From: Desulfovibrio sp. DV
GTDB taxonomy: Bacteria > Desulfobacterota > Desulfovibrionia > Desulfovibrionales > Desulfovibrionaceae
DNA: 64,000 nucleotides
Assembly: GCF_001936595.1 (NCBI RefSeq)
Contig: NZ_MLBG01000003.1
Coordinates: 55,307 to 119,306 of the forward strand
Direction: 5' to 3'
Part shown: piece after piece, positions 18,587-27,521 of the stretch
Layout: the number at the start of each line of letters is the position of its first letter
How positions within the stretch are numbered: position 1 is the first letter of the stretch
Made by a program: the position numbers and the translations under genes
The notes under the pieces: model-generated
The model's input: the letters and a program-made list of their open reading frames with translations, nothing else
Told to the model about the DNA's origin: nothing
Database searches by the model: none

Positions 18587-20632
18587 TTAGTAGCGTTCGA
18601 AACGGGCGTCGTCCGGGTCAGCATCATCCAGGGCAATGACCGAACCCGGCATCCTGCGGCCGGCCGGCCGGGCCAGGGCCTTGCCCCGGGCCGACGGCGG
18701 CATGCCCTGGCGACGGCCGCCCTGGCCGGTGCCCGGCCGGTAGTCGTCGTCGCGCTGCACCTGGAAAAAAGCGCTGGTCTGCTGCAATTGGGAAGCCTGG
18801 GCCGAGAGTTCCTCCGAAGTGGAGGCGATCTGTTCGGCGGCAGCGGCGTTTTGCTGGATGACCTGATCGAGCTGTTGCAGGGCCTGGTTCACCTGCCCGG
18901 CCCCCTGGCTCTGCTCCTGGCTGGCGGCATTGATTTCCTGGACCAGTTCGGCGGTGCGCTGAATGTCGGGCACGAGCTTTTGCAGCAGTTGGCCGGCCTT
19001 GTCGGCGATCTCCGTGGAGGTCGCGGCCAGTCCGGTGATTTCCGCTGCCGCTGCCTGGCTGCGCTCGGCCAGCTTGCGCACTTCCGAAGCCACCACGGCA
19101 AATCCCCGGCCGTGTTCGCCGGCCCGGGCCGCCTCGACTGCGGCATTGAGGGCCAGCAGGTCGGTCTGGCGGGCGATTTCCTCGATTATCGAAATCTTGC
19201 TGGTGATGGCCTTCATGGCCGTCATGGTCTGCACCACGGCCTCGCCCGAGGACTGGGCGTCCCGGGCGGCCTTGACGGCGATGGCCTCGGTCTGCTTGGC
19301 GTTGTCCGCGGTCTGGCTGATGCTGGCGGCCATTTCCTCCATGGCCGAAGAGGATTCCTCAACGGCCGAGGCCTGCTCGGTGGAGCCTTGGGACAGGGAG
19401 GAGGAGGAGGCGGAGAGTTGTTCGCTGCCCGTGGCCACGTTGATCGAACCGTCCTGGACCTCGCGGATGACCGCGCTGACCTTGGCGATCATTTCGCTTA
19501 AGCCGTGGAGCAGTTTGTCGGCCGGGTCGCGCGGGGTGACGGTCAGGGCCAGCTCGCCCTGGCTCAGGCGTCCCATGATGGCGGCGATCTCGGTTTCCGC
19601 TGCAATAAGCCGTTCGATGGCCATGAGCAGCCGGTCGCTGTCCGACCGTCTGGTCACGGTCACGTTGAGATCGCCCAGGGCCAGCTTGCCGGCCAGGGCG
19701 GCGATGTTGTTTTCAGCGGCAATGAGCGCGGCCAGGGAGCGCATGAGGGTGTCCTTGTCCGAACGCGGGGCCACGGTCACGTCGAGGTCGCCCAGGGCCA
19801 GCTTGCCCACGGCCTCGGCCACCAGGGTCGAGGAGGCCACCATGGCCCGCATGGCCTCGTAGACGCTCTCCGGATGGGCGCTGTCGTGAAAGGCCAGGGA
19901 CAGGTCGCCGACGGCCACCTGCCGGGCGATGGCGGCAATCTCGTCCGGTTCGCCGCCAAGCTTGCGCAAAAGCCCCCGGATGATCAGCCAGCCGGTGAGG
20001 ATGGCAAACAGGATCATGGCCCCGGTCAGTCCCACGATGACCTGGACGGTGCGTTCGTAAAGAGCCTTGGATTCGGTGTTGCGCTCAGCCGAGTAGCCCA
20101 ACTCCAGTTCCGTCAGCTTGTTGATATACTCCCGCATCGCCTCGAACTGCTGGTCGGCCTCGCCCTGGGACAGGGCCATGGCTTCTGCGGTGCCTTCGTC
20201 GGTGTTGCGCAGCCGGGCCTTGACCACCCTGGCCGAGGTCGCCTCCCACTTCTGCAGGGCCTGATCGAACTGTCCGGCCAGACTCTTTTCCTCAGGGGTG
20301 GCCATGAGGGACTTAAACGTGCCGAAGCGATCCTTGGTCTGCTTGAGGTTGGTGTCGTAGGCGCTTTGCAGCTTCTTAAACCGCTCGGAATCGACTTCGG
20401 TAAACAGCATCGACCGTTCGGCCACCAGCAGCTGGTGCAGGTCGCGGTCCGCTTCAATAAGCGCGTCAACGCTCGGCAGGAACCGGACGAACAGCGTTTC
20501 CAGATTGCTGCTGATCACCTTGGCCGCATAAAACCCTGTGAAACCAACCAGCATAAGCGCTATGACAAGGATGGCATAGCTCAGGGACAATCTGACGCTG
20601 ACCCGATGAGAGAGTTTCGTTGGCTTCGACAT
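18587..20632 (-). CDS. Methyl-accepting chemotaxis protein with tandem HAMP-like units
   Basis: Transmembrane chemoreceptor of 681 residues. One helix (about 18-38), a helical 4HB-type periplasmic sensor (about 40-193) and a second helix (about 196-219) are followed by four consecutive 39-residue HAMP-like units (230-268, 269-307, 308-346, 347-385). Most units carry [10 protein letters not shown], RSDxD and LIAAE positions. The signalling hairpin has [46 protein letters not shown] residues at its tip. The chain ends in RFERY after a flexible basic linker, fitting the aromatic-x-x-aromatic CheR-tether pattern. ATG 20632 has GTGAGG upstream. It is a smaller relative of the receptor at 24809. 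Confidence 0.95.
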   Translation of the reverse strand: MSKPTKLSHRVSVRLSLSYAILVIALMLVGFTGFYAAKVISSNLETLFVRFLPSVDALIEADRDLHQLLVAERSMLFTEVDSERFKKLQSAYDTNLKQTKDRFGTFKSLMATPEEKSLAGQFDQALQKWEATSARVVKARLRNTDEGTAEAMALSQGEADQQFEAMREYINKLTELELGYSAERNTESKALYERTVQVIVGLTGAMILFAILTGWLIIRGLLRKLGGEPDEIAAIARQVAVGDLSLAFHDSAHPESVYEAMRAMVASSTLVAEAVGKLALGDLDVTVAPRSDKDTLMRSLAALIAAENNIAALAGKLALGDLNVTVTRRSDSDRLLMAIERLIAAETEIAAIMGRLSQGELALTVTPRDPADKLLHGLSEMIAKVSAVIREVQDGSINVATGSEQLSASSSSLSQGSTEQASAVEESSSAMEEMAASISQTADNAKQTEAIAVKAARDAQSSGEAVVQTMTAMKAITSKISIIEEIARQTDLLALNAAVEAARAGEHGRGFAVVASEVRKLAERSQAAAAEITGLAATSTEIADKAGQLLQKLVPDIQRTAELVQEINAASQEQSQGAGQVNQALQQLDQVIQQNAAAAEQIASTSEELSAQASQLQQTSAFFQVQRDDDYRPGTGQGGRRQGMPPSARGKALARPAGRRMPGSVIALDDADPDDARFERY

Positions 20633-20997
20633 GGTTCGCCTCACCGTTAAAAACCGTATTTCGCACCACACAGCCATCTATGGCGCAACCAATCCCGCGA
20701 GCGCTGCGGGTTGTAGCCCGTCATCAAAACGCGGCGTGTGTCGCTCCAGGCGACACACCCGAAGAGACACGCAGCGTATTGTGAATTTTACCGGAAATCG
20801 TACCGTCTAGAAAGAGAAAAAAGGATGCGATTTCCGTCCGCCAGTCCCGGGCGGGGACGGGGAAGAGACCCGGCAACCGCAACAGCCGGCCCCCACGGGC
20901 AACCGGCCCGGCACAACGGAGCACGCCACGTTGTGCCGGGCCGGTATTGGAGATGCGGTTGGCCCGGCGTCCGGCCCGCAGTCCGGGCCAACCGGGG
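20633..20997. promoter_or_regulatory. Spacer upstream of the chemoreceptor gene
   Basis: About 365 bases without a gene. It should hold the chemoreceptor promoter. An 8-bp inverted repeat GTGTGTCG/CGACACAC (20736-20743 and 20751-20758) lies about 105 nt upstream of the start and could be an operator. The terminator hairpin of the neighbouring lipoprotein lies at the right side. I could not find a clear sigma-28 or sigma-54 promoter. Confidence 0.35.
20902..20945. terminator. Long hairpin downstream of the minus-strand lipoprotein
   Basis: A perfect 17-bp inverted repeat (20902-20918 with 20929-20945, arms ACCGGCCCGGCACAACG and its complement) has a 10-nt loop. It lies 52 nt beyond the lipoprotein stop. 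No T-run follows, so termination efficiency is uncertain. Confidence 0.6.
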
Positions 20998-21405
20998 CTA
21001 TTCAGGCAACATGCGGTGCTGGGTCTCCCGGCCGCCGTAGCTGTGCCAGACCGCCCCGTTTTTGACCACAAAGGCGCTGGGATCGGTGCCGCTTATGAGC
21101 CTGTCGCCGTCGATGGTAAACGGCATCCAGCCCTTGTGCTCCTCGCCGGACTTGCCGTCGCGCCAATTGTAATACACGGCATATTTGCCGCCCCGTTCCA
21201 CCAGGCAATAATGGTAGGTGTTGGGACGGTTGAACTCCGAGGGCCGCGACCGCATGAAGCAGCCGACCAGCAGCGGGTTGGGCGGGCTGAGCACCTCGGC
21301 ATAAACCGTGGGCGTGCCGGCCAGTTCCGGCCGGGAGGCTGCGCTCTTGCCGGCGCAACCGGCCAGCAGGAGCAGGACAAGGACAAACGGGACCATACGC
21401 AGCAT
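20998..21405 (-). CDS. Small lipoprotein, function unknown
   Basis: A 135-residue predicted lipoprotein. The signal ends in lipobox LLAGC, after a hydrophobic stretch MVPFVLVLLLLAGC. The mature part is polar with many aromatic residues (YHYCLVERGGKYAVYYNWRDG, then GWMPFTIDGDRLISGTDPSAFVVKNGAVWHSYGG), consistent with a small beta-rich periplasmic fold. Two mature cysteines beyond the lipid anchor are visible (FMRS-preceding Cys and YHYC). I do not recognise the family. It lies 72 nt downstream of a Pro/Gly-rich secreted protein gene on the same strand, so the two may be co-expressed envelope proteins. Confidence 0.72.
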   Translation of the reverse strand: MLRMVPFVLVLLLLAGCAGKSAASRPELAGTPTVYAEVLSPPNPLLVGCFMRSRPSEFNRPNTYHYCLVERGGKYAVYYNWRDGKSGEEHKGWMPFTIDGDRLISGTDPSAFVVKNGAVWHSYGGRETQHRMLPE

Positions 21406-21477
21406 GGGCGACTCCTCACAAACGGCTTGGCCCGCCCCAGGGCGGGCTTTCCAGGCAAACAGGGCGCAGCGGCGGCG

Positions 21478-21946
21478 TCACCGCCAGCCCGGCCGCCCCG
21501 GACCCATTGGTCCCGGCCCCATCGGCCCCGGACCAATGGGCCCCGGGCCGGGGCCGGGTCGGGGACCGATCCCCCGGCCGGGAACAGGAACCGGCACCGG
21601 GCCGGGCCCCACAGGCCCAAAGCCGGGTCCTGGCCTAAAGCCAGGCCCCGGCCCATAGCCGGGACCGGGCCGGTAACCGGGTCGGTAACCGGGGCCGGGA
21701 AGAAGCCCCAGCGCGCCCCAGGGATTGATGACCACGCCCGGTCCCGGCGGGGGATAGACCGGATAGGGATAGGCCGGATAGCCGGGGTACGGCGGATAGG
21801 GCGGATACGGTCCGTAGCCGGGCGGCGGATAATACCCCGGGGGGGTAGACCACCACAGGTTGGGCCGCAGCTTCGTGGCCGGCCAAAAGTCCGGCCAGAC
21901 ACAAACTCAAGGCCAGGAGCAGACGTGCGGTGCGCTGACGACGCAT
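21478..21946 (-). pseudogene. Frame-broken secreted Pro/Gly/Tyr-rich protein
   Basis: The gene opens with AAGGAGG, ATG at 21946 and a clean signal peptide (MRRQRTARLLLALSL, then CLAGLLAGHEAAA, mature QPVVVYPP). After a run of seven C on the coding strand (G7 at 21839-21845 on the plus strand) the frame changes. The next phase reads YYPPPGYGPYPPYPPYPGY and continues as PGPGYRPGYRPGPGYGPGPGF and PIGPGPMGPGPMGPGRPGWR to a stop at 21478. Adding one C, or removing two, restores a single 155-156-residue protein: signal peptide plus a low-complexity Pro-Gly-Tyr domain. This is either a sequencing error, a real pseudogene or a slippage-controlled gene. Confidence 0.65.
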
Positions 21947-22090
21947 GGTTCGCCTCCTTGCCGGAACATTGCCGACCATGCCACTGTGTCTCATTCGCCA
22001 AGCGATGACAAGGGTTGCGATCCGTCTTATTTACCCAACCAGGCCAACTAGGCCAGGCCGGCCGAGCCGGCCAGACAGGGAGACCCGGCC

Positions 22091-23401
22091 ATGACCCACC
22101 AGCCACCGGAGACAGCCAGCGCGCCCCGGCGTCTCACCGCTTTTTTAGCCGAGCCTGATCCGACGGCCCGGGCGGTGCTGGCCGCGCTCCTGGAACCGCG
22201 CTTTGCCGTGGTCGTCCAGGCCGAAACCCTGGCCGAAGCCCGGGACATGGCCCCGGCCTGCCAGCCCGATCTGGCCGTGGTGGCCGCCCGCCTGCCGGAT
22301 GGCCCGGCCGCCGGCCTGCTGGCGGCCATGCAGGGCGTAAATCCCCACATGGCCGTGTTTCTGGCCGGCACGGCCGAAGACATCGTGGCGGTCCTGTCCA
22401 CCGTGGCCCTGCCCGGCCTGCGCTGCGTGGTGCGGCCCTTTGCCCTGAAGTCCCTGGAAGAGGCCCTCGACGACGCGGTCGGCGACATCGCCGCCCGCCG
22501 TTTCGCCGAGGACGGCTGGCAACTCGTGCGCCACCTGTTGGACGAATCGCCCAATCCCTCGGCCGTGCTCCACGGGCCTGAGGTCGCAAGCCTCAACCGG
22601 GCTTTTTTGCGCTTCATGGGCCTTGGCAGCATTGGCGAATTCAAGGCCAGGGGCCTGACCCTGGACCGGTTTCTGGCTGATCCGCCGCCGCCGCAGGGAC
22701 TGGCCGCCTGGGCCTGTCGCCTGCCTGACGACGCCCTGGACCGCGACCACCGGCTGCGGCTGGTGCGCCCGGACCGGCCCCACAGCCCGCCCCAGGTCTT
22801 CCAGGTCGGCGTCACGCGACTCCCCGGGCGAAACCGCTGCCTGCTCACCCTGACCGACATCACGGAACTGGAGCTGGAACGCCGGGAACTGCTTGATCTG
22901 GCCAACCGCGACCCCCTGACCAAGGCGCTCAACCGGCGCAAGCTCGGCGACGTCCTGGCCGCCGAGACCGCCCGAAGCCAGCGCTACGCCATGCCGCTGG
23001 CCGTGGTGATGCTGGACATCGACCACTTCAAGGCCATAAACGATACCTACGGCCACGACGTGGGCGACAGCGTCCTGATCGAACTGGTGGCCCGTCTTGG
23101 GGGCTGCCTGCGCCAGGTGGACCGCCTCACCCGGTTTGGCGGCGAGGAATTCGTGGTGGTGGCCCCGGGCATCGACGCCAAGGGCGGGCTGGAAATGGCC
23201 GAACGCCTGCGCCAGGCCGTGGCCGGGACGCCCTTTGCCGCCGCCGGCCCGGTGACGGCCAGCTTCGGGCTGGCTGTTTTCCGGCCAAACGATCAAGGCC
23301 AGGACATGCTCAAACGCGCCGACGAGGCCCTGTACCGGGCCAAGACCGGCGGACGCAACCGGGTGGAGCGAGAATCCCCACCCCCAACAGAAGCACGGTA
23401 A
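22091..23401 (+). CDS. Diguanylate cyclase with degenerate receiver and PAS domains
   Basis: A cytoplasmic protein of 436 residues: receiver-like domain (about 14-125), PAS-like domain (about 145-260, ending LTDITELELERREL) and GGDEF domain (about 270-430). The GGDEF signature is active-type FGGEEF, with RQVD five residues upstream as an inhibitory RxxD site, so c-di-GMP synthesis is likely. In the receiver, the phospho-acceptor aspartate is replaced by Ala (position 65 in LAVVAARLP) and the conserved Lys before Pro by Arg (VVRPF, 115). It cannot be regulated by normal phosphorylation. It is followed 2 nt later by ahbA, probably on one transcript. Confidence 0.9.
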   Translation: MTHQPPETASAPRRLTAFLAEPDPTARAVLAALLEPRFAVVVQAETLAEARDMAPACQPDLAVVAARLPDGPAAGLLAAMQGVNPHMAVFLAGTAEDIVAVLSTVALPGLRCVVRPFALKSLEEALDDAVGDIAARRFAEDGWQLVRHLLDESPNPSAVLHGPEVASLNRAFLRFMGLGSIGEFKARGLTLDRFLADPPPPQGLAAWACRLPDDALDRDHRLRLVRPDRPHSPPQVFQVGVTRLPGRNRCLLTLTDITELELERRELLDLANRDPLTKALNRRKLGDVLAAETARSQRYAMPLAVVMLDIDHFKAINDTYGHDVGDSVLIELVARLGGCLRQVDRLTRFGGEEFVVVAPGIDAKGGLEMAERLRQAVAGTPFAAAGPVTASFGLAVFRPNDQGQDMLKRADEALYRAKTGGRNRVERESPPPTEAR

Positions 23402-23403
23402 CC

Positions 23404-23856
23404 ATGGACGCCACGGACAAACGCATTCTCGACATCATCCAGACCGGTTTTCCCATTGCCCCGCGCCCGTATGCGGCCATCGGGGAACAGGTGGGCCTGA
23501 CCGAGGCCGAAGCCCTGGCCCGCATCCGGGCCCTGAAAGCCTCAGGCATCATCCGCCGCATCGGAGCCAACTTCCAGTCGGCCAAGATCGGCTTCAAATC
23601 AACCCTGTGCGCCGCCTCGGTGCCGCCGGAAAAGCTTGACGCCTTCACGGCCGCGGTCAACGCCCATCCCGGCGTCACCCACAACTATCTGCGCGCCCAC
23701 GCGCTCAACATCTGGTTCACCATGATCGGCCCCTCCCGCGAGGCCATCCGGGAAGGACTGGCGGCCATCACGGCCAAGACCGGAATCCCCATCCTGAACC
23801 TGCCGGCCGACCGGCTCTTTAAAATCCGCGTTGATTTCTCCATGAGCGACGAATAG
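23404..23856 (+). CDS. ahbA: Siroheme decarboxylase subunit AhbA-like
   Basis: A 150-residue Lrp/AsnC-fold protein with an N-terminal winged helix (MDATDKRILDIIQTGFP) and a C-terminal ligand domain. It lacks the general transcription-factor look and instead matches the AhbA/AhbB (NirDLGH-like) siroheme decarboxylases: IIRRIGANFQS, GVTHNYLRAH with the catalytic-region histidine, and NIWFT. AhbAB converts siroheme to didecarboxysiroheme in the alternative heme pathway of sulfate reducers and archaea. The LDIIQTGFPIAPRPYAAIGEQVG start favours the A subunit, but I cannot exclude AhbB without alignment. Its partner is not in the window. It is packed between a diguanylate cyclase and trxC. Confidence 0.78.
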   Translation: MDATDKRILDIIQTGFPIAPRPYAAIGEQVGLTEAEALARIRALKASGIIRRIGANFQSAKIGFKSTLCAASVPPEKLDAFTAAVNAHPGVTHNYLRAHALNIWFTMIGPSREAIREGLAAITAKTGIPILNLPADRLFKIRVDFSMSDE

Positions 23857-23872
23857 CCCCTGCGAGGACGCC

Positions 23873-24307
23873 ATGCCCGATTCCATCCATGCGGTGTGCC
23901 CCAAGTGCCAGGCCATAAACCGCGTCCAGACCGGACGCCTGGACAGCGGCCCGGTGTGCGGCAAATGCCGTGCCCCCATTCTGGCTCCCCATCCCATCAC
24001 CCTGACGGCAGCCAATTTCGACGTGTTTCTGGCCAAAAGCGACCTGCCCGTGCTGGTGGATTTCTGGGCTCCCTGGTGCGGCCCGTGCCGGGGCATGGCC
24101 CCGGCCTACGACCAGGCTGCGGCCATGCTCCACCCGCGGGTGATCCTGGCCAAATGCGACACCCAGGAGGAAGCCGCCATCGCCAACCGGATGCGCATCC
24201 AGGGCGTGCCGACCTTGGCCCTGTTTCTGGGCGGCAAGGAAAAGGCTCGCATCTCCGGGGCCAGAAGCGCCGCCGACATCGTGGGCTGGGTGCGCCAGAA
24301 CGTCTGA
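23873..24307 (+). CDS. trxC: Thioredoxin 2 (TrxC type)
   Basis: A 144-residue cytoplasmic thioredoxin with an N-terminal zinc-ribbon: Cys9/Cys12 (CPKC) and Cys29/Cys32 (CGKC). The thioredoxin fold follows, with the redox site WCGPC (Cys69/Cys72) and the cis-proline loop GVPTL. This zinc finger plus WCGPC combination defines TrxC, which reduces disulfides in proteins and responds to oxidative stress in other bacteria. It starts 16 nt after ahbA and ends before a 9-bp hairpin, so it closes this small gene group. Confidence 0.95.
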   Translation: MPDSIHAVCPKCQAINRVQTGRLDSGPVCGKCRAPILAPHPITLTAANFDVFLAKSDLPVLVDFWAPWCGPCRGMAPAYDQAAAMLHPRVILAKCDTQEEAAIANRMRIQGVPTLALFLGGKEKARISGARSAADIVGWVRQNV

Positions 24308-24321
24308 GCGCGCCCCCAGTC

Positions 24322-24350
24322 GGCCAGCCCCGCGCCCTGCCGGGCTGGCC
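24322..24350 (+). terminator. Hairpin after trxC
   Basis: A 9-bp inverted repeat GGCCAGCCC/GGGCTGGCC (24322-24330 and 24342-24350) begins 15 nt after the trxC stop. There is no clear T-run. Confidence 0.5.
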
Positions 24351-24808
24351 GCCGCCCCCTCCCGCCAAAGCACTGCCCCGCCACCGACCATGGACGCGAG
24401 GCCAGACCCGGCTCCCGGACTCTCGTGTCGCCTTTCCACCGCCACTCCCGCGGCCACGCCCCTGGTGCACCCCAGGCACGGCAAGGTTCCCGGCGCCTGT
24501 TAAAGGCATCCTGCGTCCCTGCGAACCAGCCGTTGCACTCCTGTCAAGGCCCCGGCCCTCGGCCGGCCATGCAGCCAGATCCAGGCCCGACCGCCAGAGG
24601 CCGCCCGGCCGCACCATCCGACAGCCGGCAGCCGCAAAACGAGCACAACAGCATCAATGCACCAATGCACCAACCACGTACCCAATAGACAACAACTTGC
24701 TTTCTGTTCTAGGAACGAGGGGGGATTCTTTAACGATCTGACTTCGGTCAGACAGGCACCCGACACGTCCTGCCCGGACGGTCGTCTGCGTCACAATGAG
24801 GTGTCGGC
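24351..24808. promoter_or_regulatory. Long spacer upstream of the poly-HAMP chemoreceptor
   Basis: About 460 bases with no supported gene. The last 150 bases are AT-richer and should hold the chemoreceptor promoter; GAGGTG precedes its ATG. I see no repeat-family element and no clear operator. Confidence 0.35.
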
Positions 24809-27199
24809 ATGTTTAAGCACATCAAGGTGGGGTACAAGCTCTTTGGCGGGTTCACCCTGGTCATCGCCATCTTCATCGGCCTGGCCGCCTACCAGTTGGT
24901 TGCTATGGAGCATCTGGGCACAATTCAGGACGAAGGGGCCAAGCGCGCCCTGGACGCCAAGGCCGTCATGGACGTCTCCCTGCGGGTAAGCGGCCTGTAC
25001 GCCATTATCGGCGATGCCCAGATCAATCGGGAACTGGCCCAGACCAAGGCCGATTTCGCCAAGGCCAAGGACAAGGCGAAAGAAGACATCCGCCTTGTCC
25101 AATCCCTGGCCGACACCGCCGAAGAGCGGGCGCTGGCCGGCCGCTTTGCCGACAGCTACGCCAACTATCTTGAGCATTTTGAAAAAAAGATGCTGCCCAA
25201 GCTTGAGACCCTCGTGGCCGCCTCCGGCAAGGAAGGTTCCACCGACGCGCTGGAGGAGGAAATCCGACAGATGGACGGACAGGTGGATACCATCCGCGTG
25301 GCCACGCTTGCCCCCCTTGAAGAGATCAGCACGTCCCTGGCCAAGGAAAACCTGGCCGGCGACGAAGCCTTTGACAGCCAGCGCCAGAACGCCAGCCGCG
25401 TCACCGCCGCCATGACCCTCCTTGGAGCCTTGCTGGCCTTTTTCATCTCCATCATGACCGCGCGCTCGATTACCCGGCCGCTGGCTGCCGGCGCCGCCTT
25501 TGCCCGGAGCCTGGCCCAGGGCGACCTGGGACAGACGCTCCCTGTTTCGCAGCGTGACGAACTGGGCCAGTTGGCCGACGCCCTGCGTCTGGTCGCGGCC
25601 TCGGAAAAACAGGTGGCCGAGGTGGCGGCCCATATCGCCAGGGGCGATCTCTCCGTGTCGATAACACCCCGGGGACCGGAGGATTCCCTGCTCATTTCCA
25701 TCGGTGAACTGGCCCGGTCGGAGCAGGCCGTGGCCGCCGCCGCCCAGCAACTCGCCGACGGCAACCTGGATGTGGCCCTCAAGCCCCGTTGCGACGACGA
25801 CAAACTGCTCCTGGCCTTCATCAATCTGGCCCAGGCCGAAAAACGGGTGGCTACGCTGGCCAAAACCGTGGCCTCGGGCGATCTGCAGGTCAATGTGACC
25901 AAGCGGTCCGATGCCGACGTCATGCTCGAATCCCTGGGGTCCATGGTGGCCGCCCTGCAGCAGGTCGCAACCGTGGCCGAACAGATGGCTCTGGGCAATC
26001 TCGATGTCGAGATCACGCCCCGCTCGCCTCAGGACGTCCTGCTCATTTCCATGGGCAAGCTCCTGGCGGCGGAACGGGAAATCGCCGGCGTGGCCAAAAA
26101 GCTGTCCCTTGGCGACCTGGACATCGAAGTCGCCAAACGCTCGGAAAAAGACGTCCTCATGCCCTCCATCGCCGCCCTCATTGCGGCCGAAATCCAGGTC
26201 GCCCAGACCGCGAAGCAACTCTCTGCCGGCGACCTGCGCGTCCAGGTCGTCAAGCGCTCGGAAAATGACGTCATGCTCGAATCCCTGGCCCGGATGATCG
26301 AAACGCTGACCGAAATCGTCATGGATGTGCAGTCCGGCACGGACAATGTGGCCGCCGGCAGCGAAGAGCTTTCCGCCTCGGCCGAGGCCATCTCCCAGGG
26401 AGCCACGGAACAGGCTGCGGCCGTGGAAGAGTCCTCCTCCTCCATGGAGGAGATGAGTTCAGGCATCCAGCAAAACGCGGACAACGCCCGGCAAACCGAA
26501 AGCCTCGCCGTCAAGGCGGCCAAGGATGCCAAGGAGTCCGGCGAGGCCGTGGTCCAGACCATGGCGGCCATGAAGCAGATCGCCGGCAAAATCTCGATCA
26601 TCGAAGAAATCGCCCGCCAGACCGACCTGCTGGCCCTCAATGCCGCAGTCGAGGCGGCCCGGGCCGGCGAACACGGCCGGGGTTTTGCCGTGGTGGCTTC
26701 GGAAGTGCGCAAGCTGGCCGAGCGCAGCCAGCAGGCGGCCTCGGAAATCACCACCCTGGCCAAGGACAGCACCGACGTGGCGGTCCAGGCCAACGCCCTG
26801 CTTACCCAGCTCGTGCCCAACATCCAGCGCACCGCCGAACTGGTGCAGGAAATCAGCGCCGCCAGCCAGGAGCAGAGCGCCGGGGCAAGCCAGGTCAACA
26901 AAGCCCTGCAACAGCTCGACCAGACCATCCAGCAAAATGCCGGAGCCTCGGAAGAACTGGCCTCGACTGCCGAGGAACTCTCCGGGCAGTCGGAACAGCT
27001 CCGGGCCATCATCGCCTTTTTCCAGGTGGACACCCCCCGGCGCTCCCAGGAACCAGCCGCCCGGCAGCGCCGCCCGGCCGGCCCGGGCAAAGCCCCCAAA
27101 GCCCTGCCCCACGGCGGCAGACCCCGGCATGGCGGCGCGCGCATTGTCCTGCAGGGAACCCCCGGGGGCAGCGACGACACCGAATTCGAGAATTTCTAA
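24809..27199 (+). CDS. Methyl-accepting chemotaxis protein with six tandem HAMP-like units
   Basis: Transmembrane chemoreceptor of 796 residues. A helix (about 12-32), a helical periplasmic sensor (about 35-195) and a second helix (about 197-217) lead to a canonical HAMP (about 218-266). Six exact-length 39-residue units follow (267-305, 306-344, 345-383, 384-422, 423-461, 462-500) with the pattern VAxxAxxLAxGDLxVxVxxRSxxDxLL. The signalling hairpin (about 501-755) contains [19 protein letters not shown]. It ends in EFENF after a basic, proline-rich linker, fitting the CheR-binding pentapeptide rule of two aromatics two residues apart. Such a poly-HAMP stack would extend the receptor far into the cytoplasm. 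Confidence 0.95.
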   Translation: MFKHIKVGYKLFGGFTLVIAIFIGLAAYQLVAMEHLGTIQDEGAKRALDAKAVMDVSLRVSGLYAIIGDAQINRELAQTKADFAKAKDKAKEDIRLVQSLADTAEERALAGRFADSYANYLEHFEKKMLPKLETLVAASGKEGSTDALEEEIRQMDGQVDTIRVATLAPLEEISTSLAKENLAGDEAFDSQRQNASRVTAAMTLLGALLAFFISIMTARSITRPLAAGAAFARSLAQGDLGQTLPVSQRDELGQLADALRLVAASEKQVAEVAAHIARGDLSVSITPRGPEDSLLISIGELARSEQAVAAAAQQLADGNLDVALKPRCDDDKLLLAFINLAQAEKRVATLAKTVASGDLQVNVTKRSDADVMLESLGSMVAALQQVATVAEQMALGNLDVEITPRSPQDVLLISMGKLLAAEREIAGVAKKLSLGDLDIEVAKRSEKDVLMPSIAALIAAEIQVAQTAKQLSAGDLRVQVVKRSENDVMLESLARMIETLTEIVMDVQSGTDNVAAGSEELSASAEAISQGATEQAAAVEESSSSMEEMSSGIQQNADNARQTESLAVKAAKDAKESGEAVVQTMAAMKQIAGKISIIEEIARQTDLLALNAAVEAARAGEHGRGFAVVASEVRKLAERSQQAASEITTLAKDSTDVAVQANALLTQLVPNIQRTAELVQEISAASQEQSAGASQVNKALQQLDQTIQQNAGASEELASTAEELSGQSEQLRAIIAFFQVDTPRRSQEPAARQRRPAGPGKAPKALPHGGRPRHGGARIVLQGTPGGSDDTEFENF

Positions 27200-27209
27200 G
27201 CTCTCAAAC

Positions 27210-27243
27210 GGCGCAAGGCCCGACGTCTGCCGGGCCTTGCGCC
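27210..27243. terminator. Hairpin terminator after the poly-HAMP receptor
   Basis: A perfect 13-bp stem, GGCGCAAGGCCCG (27210-27222) with CGGGCCTTGCGCC (27231-27243), has an 8-nt loop and lies 11 nt after the stop codon. The gene on the right is convergent, so it may serve both. Confidence 0.8.
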
Positions 27244-27341
27244 AAGAAAGGCAGCCGCACCGATGGCCGGGGAGCATTTGTCTCCGGCGGCCCAAAATAC
27301 CGGCAGGCTGCAGGTGGCCGGATACCCTCGGGAATATGCCG

Positions 27342-27521
27342 CTACAGGCGCTTGCCCGGCTGGTCGCAACACGACGATGCACCCTTTTGCGGCCCGGACC
27401 CGCTGCCGCACGAGCCGCCGCTGCAGCCGCAGCCGCACGAACCGGCCTTTTTGCCGAAAAACTTGTGGTACACATACCAGGCCGCCACCGCCACGATCAC
27501 AACCACGATCAGCGTATCCAT
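27342..27521 (-). CDS. FeoB-associated Cys-rich membrane protein
   Basis: A 59-residue protein with one N-terminal transmembrane helix (MDTLIVVVIVAVAAWYVYHKFF), a short basic segment (GKK) and a cysteine-glycine-rich cytoplasmic tail (CGCGCSGGSCGSG and CC near the end). This is the FeoB-associated Cys-rich membrane protein family, usually next to the ferrous-iron transporter feoB, where the cysteines are thought to handle iron. No feo gene is within the window, so it is an orphan here. The ATG at 27521 has AAGGAGT upstream; longer in-frame starts have no such support. Confidence 0.8.
   Translation of the reverse strand: MDTLIVVVIVAVAAWYVYHKFFGKKAGSCGCGCSGGSCGSGSGPQKGASSCCDQPGKRL

Noticed and set aside
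23404..23856. A transcriptional regulator of the Lrp/AsnC family
   Set aside because: The fold is shared, but the sequence pattern matches siroheme decarboxylase subunits (AhbA/AhbB) better.
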